Notes under the pieces: generated by a model
The model's input: only the letters and a program-made list of their open reading frames with translations
What the model was told of the DNA's origin: nothing
The model's database searches: none
Shown here: one piece after another, positions 24,080 through 34,496 of the stretch
How positions within the stretch are numbered: position 1 is the first letter of the stretch
Layout of the letters: each line of letters begins with the position of its first letter
Program-made: the position numbers and the translations under genes
Assembly (NCBI GenBank): GCA_030386875.1
Contig: CM059562.1
Span: 43,545,757 to 43,609,756, forward strand
Source: Morinoia aosen
Lineage: Eukaryota > Arthropoda > Malacostraca > Amphipoda > Talitridae
DNA length: 64,000 nt
Direction of reading: 5' to 3'

Positions 24080-24340
24080 CTATTCTCTGTTCTTCACTAT
24101 CGTGACAGGGACGCCAACCCAGCTTCCAAGATGTGTATTGAACTGTTCACAAGTGTCATGAATAAATCTGCTCTTGATCACAGTAACAAAATTCACTCCC
24201 GAGGTTTTAGCTGAAAACGATTTCCATTGTTCTGGTAATTTGTCCTGCATAAATTTCAACAAATCCACAGGTAATGCAAATGTATTTCCTACCTCACTGA
24301 TTTTTGAAATTGTTGCTGTGTGGATGTTGGCAATATCTGT
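24080..24340 (-). CDS. Coding-like ORF or gene fragment, unknown
   Basis: A stop-to-stop minus-strand frame of 86 codons with convincing protein texture, for example LLKFMQDKLPEQWKSFSA, SGVNFVTVIKSRFIHDTCEQ and LGSWVGVPVTIVKNRE, then a stop at 24080. Immediately upstream another frame carries AEWITIHEQILPTSTQQQFQ. The two together look like one decayed coding region split by a frameshift, or an exon preceded by an intron with acceptor CCACACAG. The style is that of transposon-derived or multi-copy host genes, but no family signature is visible. Confidence 0.38.
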   Translation of the reverse strand, partial: TDIANIHTATISKISEVGNTFALPVDLLKFMQDKLPEQWKSFSAKTSGVNFVTVIKSRFIHDTCEQFNTHLGSWVGVPVTIVKNRE

Positions 24341-24831
24341 TCATGGATAGTTATCCACTCTGCCACAGCAGCGGGGTAATTTTTACCCTAATTAGTAAAC
24401 TCTTAACTAAATTAGGTAAAACTTAACTGAAATACATTGAGAAAGGCGAGGTATGAATAAGGATGCTCTATTTTTTCATTTACTCTACGGATGCGCGACT
24501 GGAGCCATGAGCGTCCTGATCCGCGGGCGAGCTGGTGGAAAGCCAAACAGCTCAACAAGAAGTGTGTAATGTATTCAGAGCGGAGGGGAAGCGCAGACCT
24601 CCATAGCGGTGTTAATTCTTTCGTTAAAGAGAGGGTAAGTTGTGTGTCAAGAGAGGGAGGGCCGCTGGAGCGCTGTAAGTGATACAATGAAGGGTGGCGG
24701 CGCCACGCGGCTACAAAAGACCTTCCAAGGCATTCAAAAGCCAGAACGAACACACAAAACAGAATCAAGTATTACCTAAGTTATTACACTCAACAAAAAA
24801 ATATCAGCATCCAACGTAGTATTGAAGAGTT

Positions 24832-24867
24832 TGTATTCAATGAACGAATTGTATTCAATGAGCGAAT
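24832..24867. repeat. Two-copy 18-bp tandem repeat
   Basis: TGTATTCAATGAACGAAT is followed at once by a copy with one change (A to G). A third, degraded copy (ATTCGATGAAAGAATT) follows a T-run. Confidence 0.6.
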
Positions 24868-25588
24868 TTTTTTTTATTCGATGAAAGAATTGCATACTCT
24901 TTTTCAGATGAAACTGTGGATCAAATAAATATCGTTCACAAACATTTAAATGGAAATATTTTTCAACTGCCCCCGATCACAGAGAGTGTGGACTGAATCG
25001 TTTACTAGTAATTTCTACCAATATCTCTACATCAAAATAGCAAAACATCTTCTGTATTTCTTTAAAACTACACTCCGAAAATGCCAAAAATAATATCGGC
25101 GGCGACCAGATAGAATTTAACAGTGAAAATATGCAAAAAATTAACTCCAGGCGGAAAAAATAGGAAGCGTAATATGAATTAAAACAGGCGAATAAAACAC
25201 GCCAAAAACACTTAACAAGATAAGAAGTCTAAAGTTTAACCGGAAACAAAGATTCAAAAGCTGAAACAGGCTGAGCGAATCACCGAAGCCTTTTCCACCG
25301 GCCAACAAGATGCCCTCAGTAAATCAATGAGGATCGAGACGAGCGGCACGTAGTGTCCCCTGTGTGGTGAGGATAATAAGGAGGAGGGCTGGAGGAGGCG
25401 AGCAACATTTTTGAAAGATGAAAAGCCGGTGTAACAAGCAGCCAAATTGAAATGAGGGTTAAGAGAGAGATGATGAGGGGTATTAGGACAGCCGGCCACC
25501 AGCGCTCGGGGGAGTGTGACGACCCGAACTGCGGGTAGTCGTCTGCTCGCGTAGGGGCCGCGGCAGTCTGTACGGCGCGATCCACCGG

Positions 25589-25788
25589 CATTATTTGCAA
25601 CGTGATCCACCAGCATTTTCTGCAGCGTGATCCACCAACATTTTCTGTAGCGTGATCCCAAAGCATTCTATGCAGCATGACCCCACAGCATTCTTTGCAG
25701 CATGACCCCACGGCATTCTTTGTAGCATGACCCCACGGCATTCTTCGCAGCGTGATCCCACAGCATTCTTTGCTGTAAGATGCCACTA
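25589..25788. repeat. 25-bp minisatellite, eight degenerate copies
   Basis: Eight adjoining 25-bp units begin at 25589, 25614, 25639, 25664, 25689, 25714, 25739 and 25764. Each starts CATT, centres on TTTGCAGC(A/G)TGA and ends in CCAC. The middle units (25664-25738) are the most alike, and a decayed ninth unit with a small insertion follows to about 25817. 25 is not a multiple of three, yet two minus-strand frames run through because the unit is poor in stops. Those ORFs should not be read as genes. Confidence 0.85.
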
Positions 25789-26213
25789 CATTCCTTTCTG
25801 CATCGTGATCTCACAACTAAATTTGTAGCATGATGATGTCACAGCACAGTTACGACACGTCACAGCGCAGCATGAGCCTACTAAACATACTGCCCCGCAA
25901 GTGACCCAGCAATAAACTCCTCCCTAAAACTGTCTATAATCAAAACCTTCATATAGTATAATCAACAAGAGTGGTTTGCTTTTTCCAGGATTTGATTCTA
26001 AATAATTTTGCGTTGTTTATAATAATAGAAATCATATTTTTTTGCTTCATACACCGAAGTTCATACACGCGATCAATACTTGTAATTAAAAATTTTAATT
26101 CTTAATTCTTCGAGGTATTTAAGAAATTATTGCTGAAAACTGCACATTACGCCGATATATCTTTCGCCACTCTCAAATGATTCTATTTGAAAAACTGCAG
26201 ATATAAAATTTTT

Positions 26214-26283
26214 TAAACTTTAGGGAGTACGGAGAGAGAGAGCGTGATTCATGACCGCTGCTAGCTATATATATAGGATCTTT
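26214..26283 (+). repeat. Diverged dispersed repeat, copy 1
   Basis: Shares an ordered series of blocks with 28205-28268: AGGGA, CGG, AGCGTGAT, CATG, CCGCTG, TAG and CTTTGCA, separated by substitutions and small indels. This copy contains an internal TATATATATA. The pair is probably an old mobile-element remnant of unknown class. Confidence 0.5.
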
Positions 26284-26964
26284 GCATCACACCATAGCTC
26301 TCAGTATTTTATCAACACACTCATTGTGTTTTAGGGCATATTTCAAACCATACTTTGTTGTTTCAGATTAAAAACAAATTATGTCTTACTCCAAATGAAT
26401 AATGATGATAAGAAACTCATATTTTAGAAATAATCCGTTAAAAAAAGCAAATCTATAATGATTAAAAACCTTGAACGAGTTTGAAATTGTCTTCCCGAGA
26501 CTCAACACGCTCGTGAATAAGTATTTTCTCACTTATTTCCGATTGTAGTGATTCTGATAACTCCTGTACTTGATAAATCTCAAGTCTGATTAATTATTTC
26601 AGTTGAAGTTTTACTCATTACATTAGCCATTGAGGATGAGTAAAATACAATTACTAACAAAATTTTTCATTGCAAGTCATACTTGCCATCTTACTCGAAT
26701 TATTTTGTTCCAAATTAAAAAAAATTAAAGAAGATAGATGCACACAAAAATCTTCTTTGCGCAGGAGGTAATTGGACACCAACTGACTGGCACTTAACCT
26801 GGCCAGAGGATCTCCAAGTTAAAAGTTAAGTACAAGCGACATCTGCTTGACTCGTTTTACAGTAGCTAGACTAGGAGAGGCTTAAAAAAGCTCATCTCGG
26901 CTGCCTCCGGTGTCCATTTCAAGACGACCAAATAAACAAGAAGCACATCAGTCCGTGGACCAAC

Positions 26965-27142
26965 ATGCCTAACCACTCGATTACTCCAGGAGATGATGCA
27001 GATAACGCGTCGGTGGAATCTGATTCTCGTTCACTACACGGGAATTTACTGTCCCTCCAGTCGCCCATCAACAAAAGAAAATTGCAAGAAACATCAAATG
27101 AAGAAAACTGCAAAATAGCATTTATTTGGATTTTCACAGTAG
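26965..27142 (+). CDS. Candidate first coding exon, unknown protein
   Basis: ATG in a good animal context (CCAACATGCC) opens 59 codons ending at TAG/GTAAAG; unspliced, the frame stops at 27151-27153. The peptide is hydrophilic and Ser/Asp/Glu-rich, for example TPGDDADNASVESDSRS and PINKRKLQETSNEENCK, the style of a disordered N-terminus with a short basic cluster. An Arg/Gln-rich open frame without an ATG follows at 27177-27497. No family is recognised. Confidence 0.33.
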
Positions 27143-27691
27143 GTAAAGAATAACATTGTAATGAAGGAAAACATACGTGTTACAACAGAACAGCAAGCTA
27201 TGTCAACCGAAAGAATGTAGGCCCAAATCACGGAGAAATAGTTGGCTGCGACACAATGCGACCGACCGCACAGCAGCGAGAGAAGACACGCTAGGATCGC
27301 CCCAATTGTTAGCAAGAGATTTGTTTGGAAGACATCGGGGCTTTAATATGCGAAGAACGTCAACTCAGAGGCAAGCGACACTACGACAGAGACATTCCTC
27401 AGTAGCCACACGAGCAATCCATGAGCAAATTGCAGGCCGCTTCTCCCAAAGAATTCTAAGAGGCAAAAGTCAATTGAAAATAGTCGGATGCAAATAAATG
27501 CTGGATGTTCGTGAACAATGAATGGAAGAAAATTAAGGGCGCAGCGTCGGTTAAGGGAGGAAGACAGATTTTCTTTGGAACTGAATTACCAATCCCAGCC
27601 AATTCACAACTAAGGGAAGATCAGAGCAATCCTAATTACGGATGCAAATAAAATTAGGATACAATTAACAAGATTCTTTCAGTTATTTAAG

Positions 27692-27798
27692 CGAACCAGT
27701 GCGCTCAGCAGCCGGCTCGATGTACGAGCGTCCCAAGTATGAGAAGCCGTGAAGCTTCCACTGAATGTGAGTCTGGAGTGAACATTCTTTGTGTTAAT
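27692..27798 (+). CDS. Candidate internal exon, Cys-rich
   Basis: Follows TTTCAGTTATTTAAG and is closed by AAT/GTAAGT. In one frame 35 codons are open with five cysteines, for example NQCAQQPARCTSVPSM and STECESGVNILCVN. Two bases complete an upstream codon and the exon ends on a codon boundary. Cysteine spacing matches no domain I know. Confidence 0.33.
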
Positions 27799-28204
27799 GT
27801 AAGTTAAATATTTTTTATGCCCATAATTTTATCCTCCCTACCTGAAGACGACCAGAAGCCGCCAGCAGAACGAGAGGAGAGCCCCTAGATATGGTAGCGT
27901 ATAGTTGGTCGTCACATCTGATAGCGTTTTATGAGTCCACTCCTAATGAGAAGATTTGCAAGGCCTTGCTACAAGTTGGAGTTTCACAAAAGTCATATCT
28001 TTGAGAAACTTTCAGCACTATCTGGACTCTAATTTTACTAAAAAGTTCTAAAGCAGTTCGCAATATAAAGTACTAAATGAGATGCGTTATTTTTGATTTG
28101 CAACGTCACCAAATTTTCCAACTGCCTGTAAAGGTTAAGATTTCAGAAAGCAGTATTTATAATAAATAAAAAATGCAATGAAATTCGAGGGATAGAATTT
28201 CTAT

Positions 28205-28268
28205 CAAGCTTAAGGGAATTCGGGGATTTAGCGTGATGCATGGCCGCTGTTAGTTGTAGTACCTTTGC
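28205..28268 (+). repeat. Diverged dispersed repeat, copy 2
   Basis: Second copy of the sequence at 26214-26283, in the same orientation about 2 kb away. Conserved words include AGCGTGAT, CCGCTG and CTTTGCA. Confidence 0.5.
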
Positions 28269-28374
28269 AGCATGAAGATTTTTTCTGCACTGAGGATGAA
28301 TAAGACTTTTATGAGCCTGCGGTAATATCCCTGATGAAAAAATACACAGAATATCATTTTATCTAACAACCCAA

Positions 28375-28576
28375 ATGAGCGCGCAAAATAAGAGCTATCG
28401 TAAAGTCATCGGAATTAGGCACGATAACAATCGCATGCGCGGACAACGTTGGAAGAATCCGGATCCGATAACAATGAATGCCGGGAGACTAGCGTTTGAG
28501 AGCCCATCCAGAGTTCGGCGCGAAGTTAGATCAGAATGTGTCGCACCCAAGAAACATAGCCACAAATATCATATAA
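28375..28576 (+). CDS. Candidate first coding exon, basic protein
   Basis: ATG at 28375 opens 67 codons with strong purine-first codon texture. They end at a good donor, ATAA/GTAAGC, and unspliced the frame continues to 28755 with more A+T-rich, hydrophobic codons, as expected for intron read-through. The peptide is strongly basic (IRHDNNRMRGQRWKNPDPIT, SPSRVRREVRSE), as in nucleic-acid-binding or ribosomal-type proteins, but no family is recognised. A poorly conserved -3 base weakens the start. Confidence 0.4.
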
Positions 28577-29389
28577 GTAAGCATATTTTATGCACAATAA
28601 CCATGCAACGTATTCTGCTATCTCATATGGTATGCTTTTGTTTCTCATTCCTAAATCTCAATGAAACATTTACTCGATCTCTGTCATTATGGTTACATAT
28701 GAAAGAAGAGGACAGCTCTCTGATATGCGTAGATGCAACGTGTGTCTTGAGTTAATTTTTTCATATTTGAGCACGATTTACAAGTAACAATTCTAAATAA
28801 TCGATTCTGGCAGTACTCTAAAAAAAACACGCAGCCTCTCAGGCAATGGACGTGTGAGAGGAAATGTGACCGTGCAAGCAAAGCTTTCACAAAATTAAAA
28901 TGGAACAAATCACAGGGATCTTTGAGACTTCCATAACATTGATTTCCAAATTCAAAAGATTTGACCATTTTATGAAACTTTGAAACCTTGATGAACATGT
29001 TAATCAAAATTTTCGAAAGCATACGTTGTCGCTTGAAATTCGTCCAGGATGCGGCCTTGCAACCAACACTATCAAGTTAACAACATCAGCTAAAGCCATT
29101 TATTAAACATTATATCATTAATAGCCACGGTTATCATATTAATAATGATAAATAATTCTAATGATAAATTTGTCATAAATGTAGGAAAATAAGGTTACAT
29201 TTCCCTCACTGGTGATAAGATGGAGGTGGACGAAAGCAAGTTAGATCTTGAATGCGACCATCGAAACACTAACATCTAGTTCAGAGCTACTATAGCCTCA
29301 GTTGGCAAGCGTATGACTGAGTCCAGCAACACTTCCGCGTATATACCATTGATGTGTAATGTTTCTCTTTCATGCTCGCACATTTAAAT

Positions 29390-29578
29390 GAAAACACAAG
29401 TAGAAACTCACAAGTAGAAAACACCAGTAGAAACTCAAAAGTAGAAAACACAAGTAGAAACTCACAAGTAGAAAACACAAGTAGAAACTCACGAGTAGAA
29501 AACACAAGTAGAAACTCACAAGTAGAAAACACAAGTAGAAACTCACAAGTAGAAAACACAAGTAGAAACTCAGCCCAA
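29390..29578 (+). repeat. 27-bp minisatellite, seven copies
   Basis: Seven near-identical 27-bp units, each made of two related half-units that begin AGTAGAAA. Because 27 is divisible by three, the plus strand reads ENTSRNSQV repeatedly, and two minus-strand frames also stay open. Openness in several frames and a flank that stops immediately argue for a non-coding minisatellite rather than a repeat protein. Confidence 0.9.
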
Positions 29579-30147
29579 TCGAAGTGAGCACGCCAAAAAT
29601 CAACCAAGCACACTCGTATTCATCGCATCACGTCTAAACACTTCTTCCTGATCGAGCTTTGCAATTTCCCCTTGCAACTTCAAGCAACTCGTTTACTATT
29701 CCCGATGTCTAACCTCACATATTTTACTTTATTCAACAACTGTACAGTTGATATTTGTTCATAATCTATCACCTTTCTCAACAAAGCTGTCCTCCGTCAT
29801 ACTTCATTTCTGACTGTATCGTACTGCATCTTTGCGCAAGCTTCTCATTTCAAGCACATTTTTTCTTCACCACTCTACGTTCCATGGTAATCCCCTGGTA
29901 TCAACACGCTAATCATCCGGGGATATTTTCCAAAAAGATGCAACGAAAGCAGTTCTTTTTAAAACTTGATCAAAATTCAGCTGATAAAATAAACCATTAT
30001 ACACTTGTCTTGTTAAGTGCTCAGTAAGGTTTTCTCAGAATAAACCATTACATAGACAATAAATTCTTTTAGGGTGATTTTGTTAAATTTTTATTATAAC
30101 AACTCGCCAATTTTTCATGCATGCACATATTTAGAGTAATTAGCCTA

Positions 30148-30467
30148 TGTTACTGCGCTCCGTGTTTCTTAGAGTTAGAGTTGCCTTAGTAGAATAAGTT
30201 TAAGTTAGTCAATGGGCCTCTGATGCTTTCACTGCAATCCAGTCGTTGGAAGACCGCGTCACGGTCTTCCCAAGCTAGAATTAATACAATTGTTATATAT
30301 TGAAATAGCCATTCCTATTGATATTTTGTATTATTACTTTGAAATACTTCTAGCTAAATCTATTGTACCTTTTTTCTTGTTGCAGACCATTCTCACAATA
30401 ATTTGAAACTAATTTACGAGTAATTCACTGCTAACTGTTGCTGAATAAAACCTTGTGAACCTTGAAC
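30148..30467 (+). other. Possible solo LTR, weak
   Basis: The segment begins TGTTACTGCGCTCC and ends CCTTGAACA, with an AATAAA hexamer 25 bases before the end and a hairpin (30248-30270) inside. Those are general LTR-like traits. The flanking five bases do not match as a target-site duplication, and no primer-binding site or polypurine tract is seen, so support is weak. Confidence 0.15.
30248..30270. repeat. Perfect 9-bp hairpin
   Basis: GGAAGACCG and CGGTCTTCC pair perfectly around the loop CGTCA. It could be a structured element in a transcript. Function is unknown. Confidence 0.6.
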
Positions 30468-30781
30468 AGAAAACTAATGGTGTTTAATTCTTCGTTCAAC
30501 GCTACTGTCCTCAACAAGGAAGGAATTGGAATTCACTCGAGTATCAAATTATTGACCCATAACTATGAAGGCAAAATTCAAATTTCGAGCCTTCAGCCTA
30601 ATTTATATTAAGCCAAGTAATCATATGAATTTGACGAAAAAAAATTTAACACCACCATTGTAAACAGCCTGAATTCCAAAGCAATGAGAAATCAGTCAAA
30701 CAAAAGACTTAGCTCGAGACAACAGCGTTTATTTTAGCCTTTTACTTCGAAGGCCTACATACTTGACCAATATAGGCTTAC

Positions 30782-30853
30782 CTCGATACCACAGGAGCAA
30801 AATTCAAAGTTTGCGTGCTTGCAGGTGCATAAAATAGCAGCTGCTTCCTGGTC
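30782..30853 (-). CDS. Candidate 72-nt internal exon, Cys-rich
   Basis: On the minus strand a pyrimidine-containing tract ending CATTTTGCGAG is followed by 24 codons and then by GAG/GTAAGC. The frame reads DQEAAAILCTCKHANFEFCS plus four residues, with four cysteines in a C-x-C...C-x-C arrangement, and both ends are phase 0. The frame remains open upstream for about 20 further protein-like codons (LQSLPTSNIPPFCE), so the true 5' boundary may be earlier. No known domain is matched. Confidence 0.38.
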
Positions 30854-31879
30854 CTCGCAAAATGGAGGTATGTTTGAGGTGGGCAGAGACTGTAGTGCTC
30901 GATATCTTGTACCGATCTCACATAATTTTCAATAGTTTTGTAGTATTCACCAATTTATGGAAAAAAAACAGTAAACTCCATTCACTTTGAGGGCCATACC
31001 AAAAAAATATTCTTCTGAATAATTTTAAATAATTAAAGTAGGACAAATCACCAATCGACCGATCCTTTAACTGCGCAATGATCGAGAATCTGACTTTGGA
31101 ATTTATTCTTAATGATTTTGACATTAAAATTTAGGTTTTTACTATGACTTTCTATTTATCTTGGCTGGAGAGTCGCCAACCAGGTTGTCAACAGCCGCTT
31201 ACGGCTCCCGAGCCGCTAAACGAATACTAGAATACCAGGGCCATGGTTCATGTTAAATACCCAATGAGTGCAGTACATAAGTTGGCAATTGTTTCGAAGC
31301 AATTGTTTTTGGCAACGGGTGTCCGATATGATATGAAAACACTTTACATGTCGATGCTAATTGCTTCCAAGTCCAAATTTATTGTCGGATAGTTGGGTTG
31401 CAACAAACGCAAAAAAAGAAACCATGGGGCATGAATTTTACATTATCACATTAAAAAGTAAATCTCAAGATAAACCAGTAAAATGAGATAAGATAAAGAC
31501 TATATGGTAAAGCATATTGTTTTCCCAACTAATTCCACTCAGAGCATAGCAACAGTAATAAAAGAAAATAACGTCATGGTGATCAGAACATATTATGAAC
31601 ATTCGTTCACACTTATACATCTAACTTCTTTTTTGAGCCTCAGTTGAAAAAGGAGTCAACGATCGTTGTATCAAGCTCGATTATATTTCACCGCTTCCCA
31701 ATCTTACATTTCATTGCAGTTTGGCCATCGTTATAGCAACAGCGTCGGACGGACCTAACCAAGGAGCGCACAAAATGAACACAGAGGAAAAATTCTACAT
31801 ATAATCCCCTCATTGATGCGAATTTCTACACCATATTAGGTACGTCGAAGCCTGGGCAATCTGGTGCTCAGAGTACATC

Positions 31880-32110
31880 ACTTCACGCGCTAAGATCGAA
31901 GAAGGCTGGCCAGAGCGAGCGCCTCGATACAGCCAGGGCATCACCCGCCTGGACGCGGCGCCGCACGGTGGCAGCGCGCGCTTGTGTTCCAGTTGTGCTA
32001 TCGCTGGTCGGAGCGGCCGATACATCAGGCAGAATGGATGTTGCGACAGTCCTTTGAAGTGAACTAGCAGATAACGAGCGCCATTGACGGCATGGACATG
32101 CAGATAGCAA
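31880..32110. other. CpG-rich patch upstream of satellite
   Basis: A G+C- and CpG-dense stretch (for example GACGCGGCGCCGCACGG) with two open minus-strand frames and no recognisable product. It ends about 480 bases before the satellite array. Confidence 0.35.
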
Positions 32111-32587
32111 TTACCAGACTAGCTTGCCAGCTCGAAGACAGCCCTGCGTAGGACGTCGAATAGTCACTACAGCTGAGCACGCGAATACTTAGGATACTTC
32201 GGAGATGCGAGCGCGATGCTTGTGCTGAGTGGAATTGAGCAATCGGTATGCTAAATTAGTCATAGATATTGAAAAAACTATCAATGTGATTTAATTATTT
32301 TGACAGTGATAGACCCTACAGCAATTATTCATTAGTTGCGTGAAATATGTTTGAACGAATTAAAAAATGAATGACAAGGAAATTTTCTAAATTATAACGA
32401 TATGTTCAAGTTGCAGTAGATATTTCTTTCAACAAGAAAATTTGCGAAATCGTTTTTGTCAATTTATTTCTATTGTATTTACCGAGGACTGAAATGAAAG
32501 AGCGAAAAGTGTCGTAAAAACTATTTAAAAATTTCATTTGATAATAAAGCATACAACAGTCATTTTATTCTATTTGATTTGTGTCAT

Positions 32588-34496
32588 CGCGTTATAACTC
32601 ACCGATGTGACGCGTTATAACTCACCGATGTGACGCGTTATAACTCACCGATGTGACGCGTTATAACTCACCGATGTGACGCGTTATAACTCACTGATGT
32701 GACGCGTTATAACTCACCGATGTGACGCGTTATAACTCACCGATGTGACGCGTTATAACTCACCGATGTGACGCGTTATAACTCACTAATGTGAAGCGTT
32801 ATAACTCACCGATGTGACGCGTTATAACTCACCGATGTGACGCGTTATAACTCACCGATGTGACGCGTTATAACTCACCGATGTGACGCGTTATAACTCA
32901 CTGATGTGAAGCGTAATAACTCACTGATGTGACGCGTTATAACTCACTGATGTGACGCGTTATAACTCACCGATGTGACGCGTTATAACTCACCGATGTG
33001 ACGCGTTATAACTCACTGATGTGAAGCGTTATAACTCACCGATGTGACGCGTTATAACTCACCGATGTAACGCGTTATAACTCACCGATGTGACGCGTTA
33101 TAACTCACTGATGTGAAGCGCTATAACTCACTGATGTGAAGCGTTATAACTCACTGATGTGACGCGTTATAACTCATCGATGTGACGCGTTATAACTCAC
33201 CGATGTGACGCGTTATAACTCACCGATGTGACGCGTTATAACTCACTGATGTGAAGCGTTATAACTCACCGATGTGACGCGCTATAACTCACCGATGTGA
33301 CGCGTTATAACTCACCGATGTGACGCGTTATAACTCACCGATGTGACGCGTTATAACTCACCGATGTGACGCGTTATAACTCACTGATGTGAAGCGTTAT
33401 AACTCACCGATGTGACGCGTTATAACTCACCGATGTGACGCGTTATAACTCACTGATGTGACGCGTTATAACTCACCGATGTGACGCGTTATAACTCACC
33501 GATGTGACGCGTTATAACTCACCTATGTGACGCGTTATAACTCACCGATGTGAAGCGTTATAACTCACCGATGTGACGCGTTATAACTCACCGATGTGAC
33601 GCGTTATAACTTATCGATGTGACGCCTTATAATTCACCGATGCGTTATAACTCACCGATGCGTTGTAACTCACCGATGCGTTATAACTCACCAATGTGAC
33701 GCGTTATAACTCACCGATGTGACGCGTTATAACTCACCGATGTGACGCGTTATAACTCACCGATGTGACGCGTTATAACTCACCGATGTGACGCGTTATA
33801 ACTCACCGATGTGACGCGTTATAACTCACTGATGCGACGCGTTATAACTCATCGATGTGACGCCTTATAATTCACCGATGCGTTATAACTCACCGATGCG
33901 TTATAACTCACCGATGCGTTATAACTCACCGATGCGTTATAACTCACCGATGCGTTATAAATCATCGACGCGTTATAACTCACTAACGCGTTATAACTCA
34001 CTGACGCGTTGTAACTCACCGATGCGTTACAACTCACCGATGCGACGCGTTATAACTCACCGATGCGACGCGTTATAACTCACCGATGCGTTATAACTCA
34101 CCGATGCGTTATAACTCACCGATGCGTTATAACTCACCGATGCGTTATAACTCACCGATGCGTTATAACTCACCGATGCGTTATAACTCACCGATGCGTT
34201 ATAATTCACCGATGCGTTATAACTCACCGACGCGTTATAACTCACTGATGCGTTATATCTCACCGACGCGTTATAACTCACCGATGCGTTATAAATCACC
34301 GATGCGTTATAACTCACGGATGCGACGCGTTATAACTCACCGATGCAACGCGTTATAACTTACCGATGCGTTATAATTCACCGATGCGACGCGTTATAAC
34401 TCACCGATGCGTTATAACTCACCGATGCGTTATAACTCACCGATGCGTTATAACTCACCGTTGCGTTATAACTCACCGATGCGTTATAACTCACCG
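32588..34496. repeat. Satellite array with 23-bp and 18-bp units
   Basis: About 1.9 kb of head-to-tail repeats. The core word is GCGTTATAACTCACCGAT (18 bp). In the left part each unit also carries the 5-bp segment TGACG, giving 23 bp. From about 33870 to the end most units lack it, giving 18 bp, with occasional 23-bp intermediates containing CGACG. Common variants are CTGAT for CCGAT, and TGAAG for TGACG. Each unit contains the palindromes GTTATAAC and, in the long form, ACGCGT. There are no spacers, so it is not CRISPR-like. Multi-codon ORFs in the right part exist only because 18 is a multiple of three. Confidence 0.97.

Noticed and set aside
25254..25786. Minus-strand ORFs of 135 and 156 codons
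   Set aside because: They run through the 25-bp minisatellite and overlap each other in different frames. The repeat lacks stops.
29290..29613. Minus-strand ORFs with FSTCEFLLV-type repeats resembling a membrane protein
   Set aside because: They are the reverse reading of the 27-bp minisatellite. Hydrophobicity is a by-product of its A-rich plus strand.
32588..34496. CRISPR array
   Set aside because: Repeats are directly adjacent with no unique spacers, there are no cas genes and the surroundings are eukaryotic.
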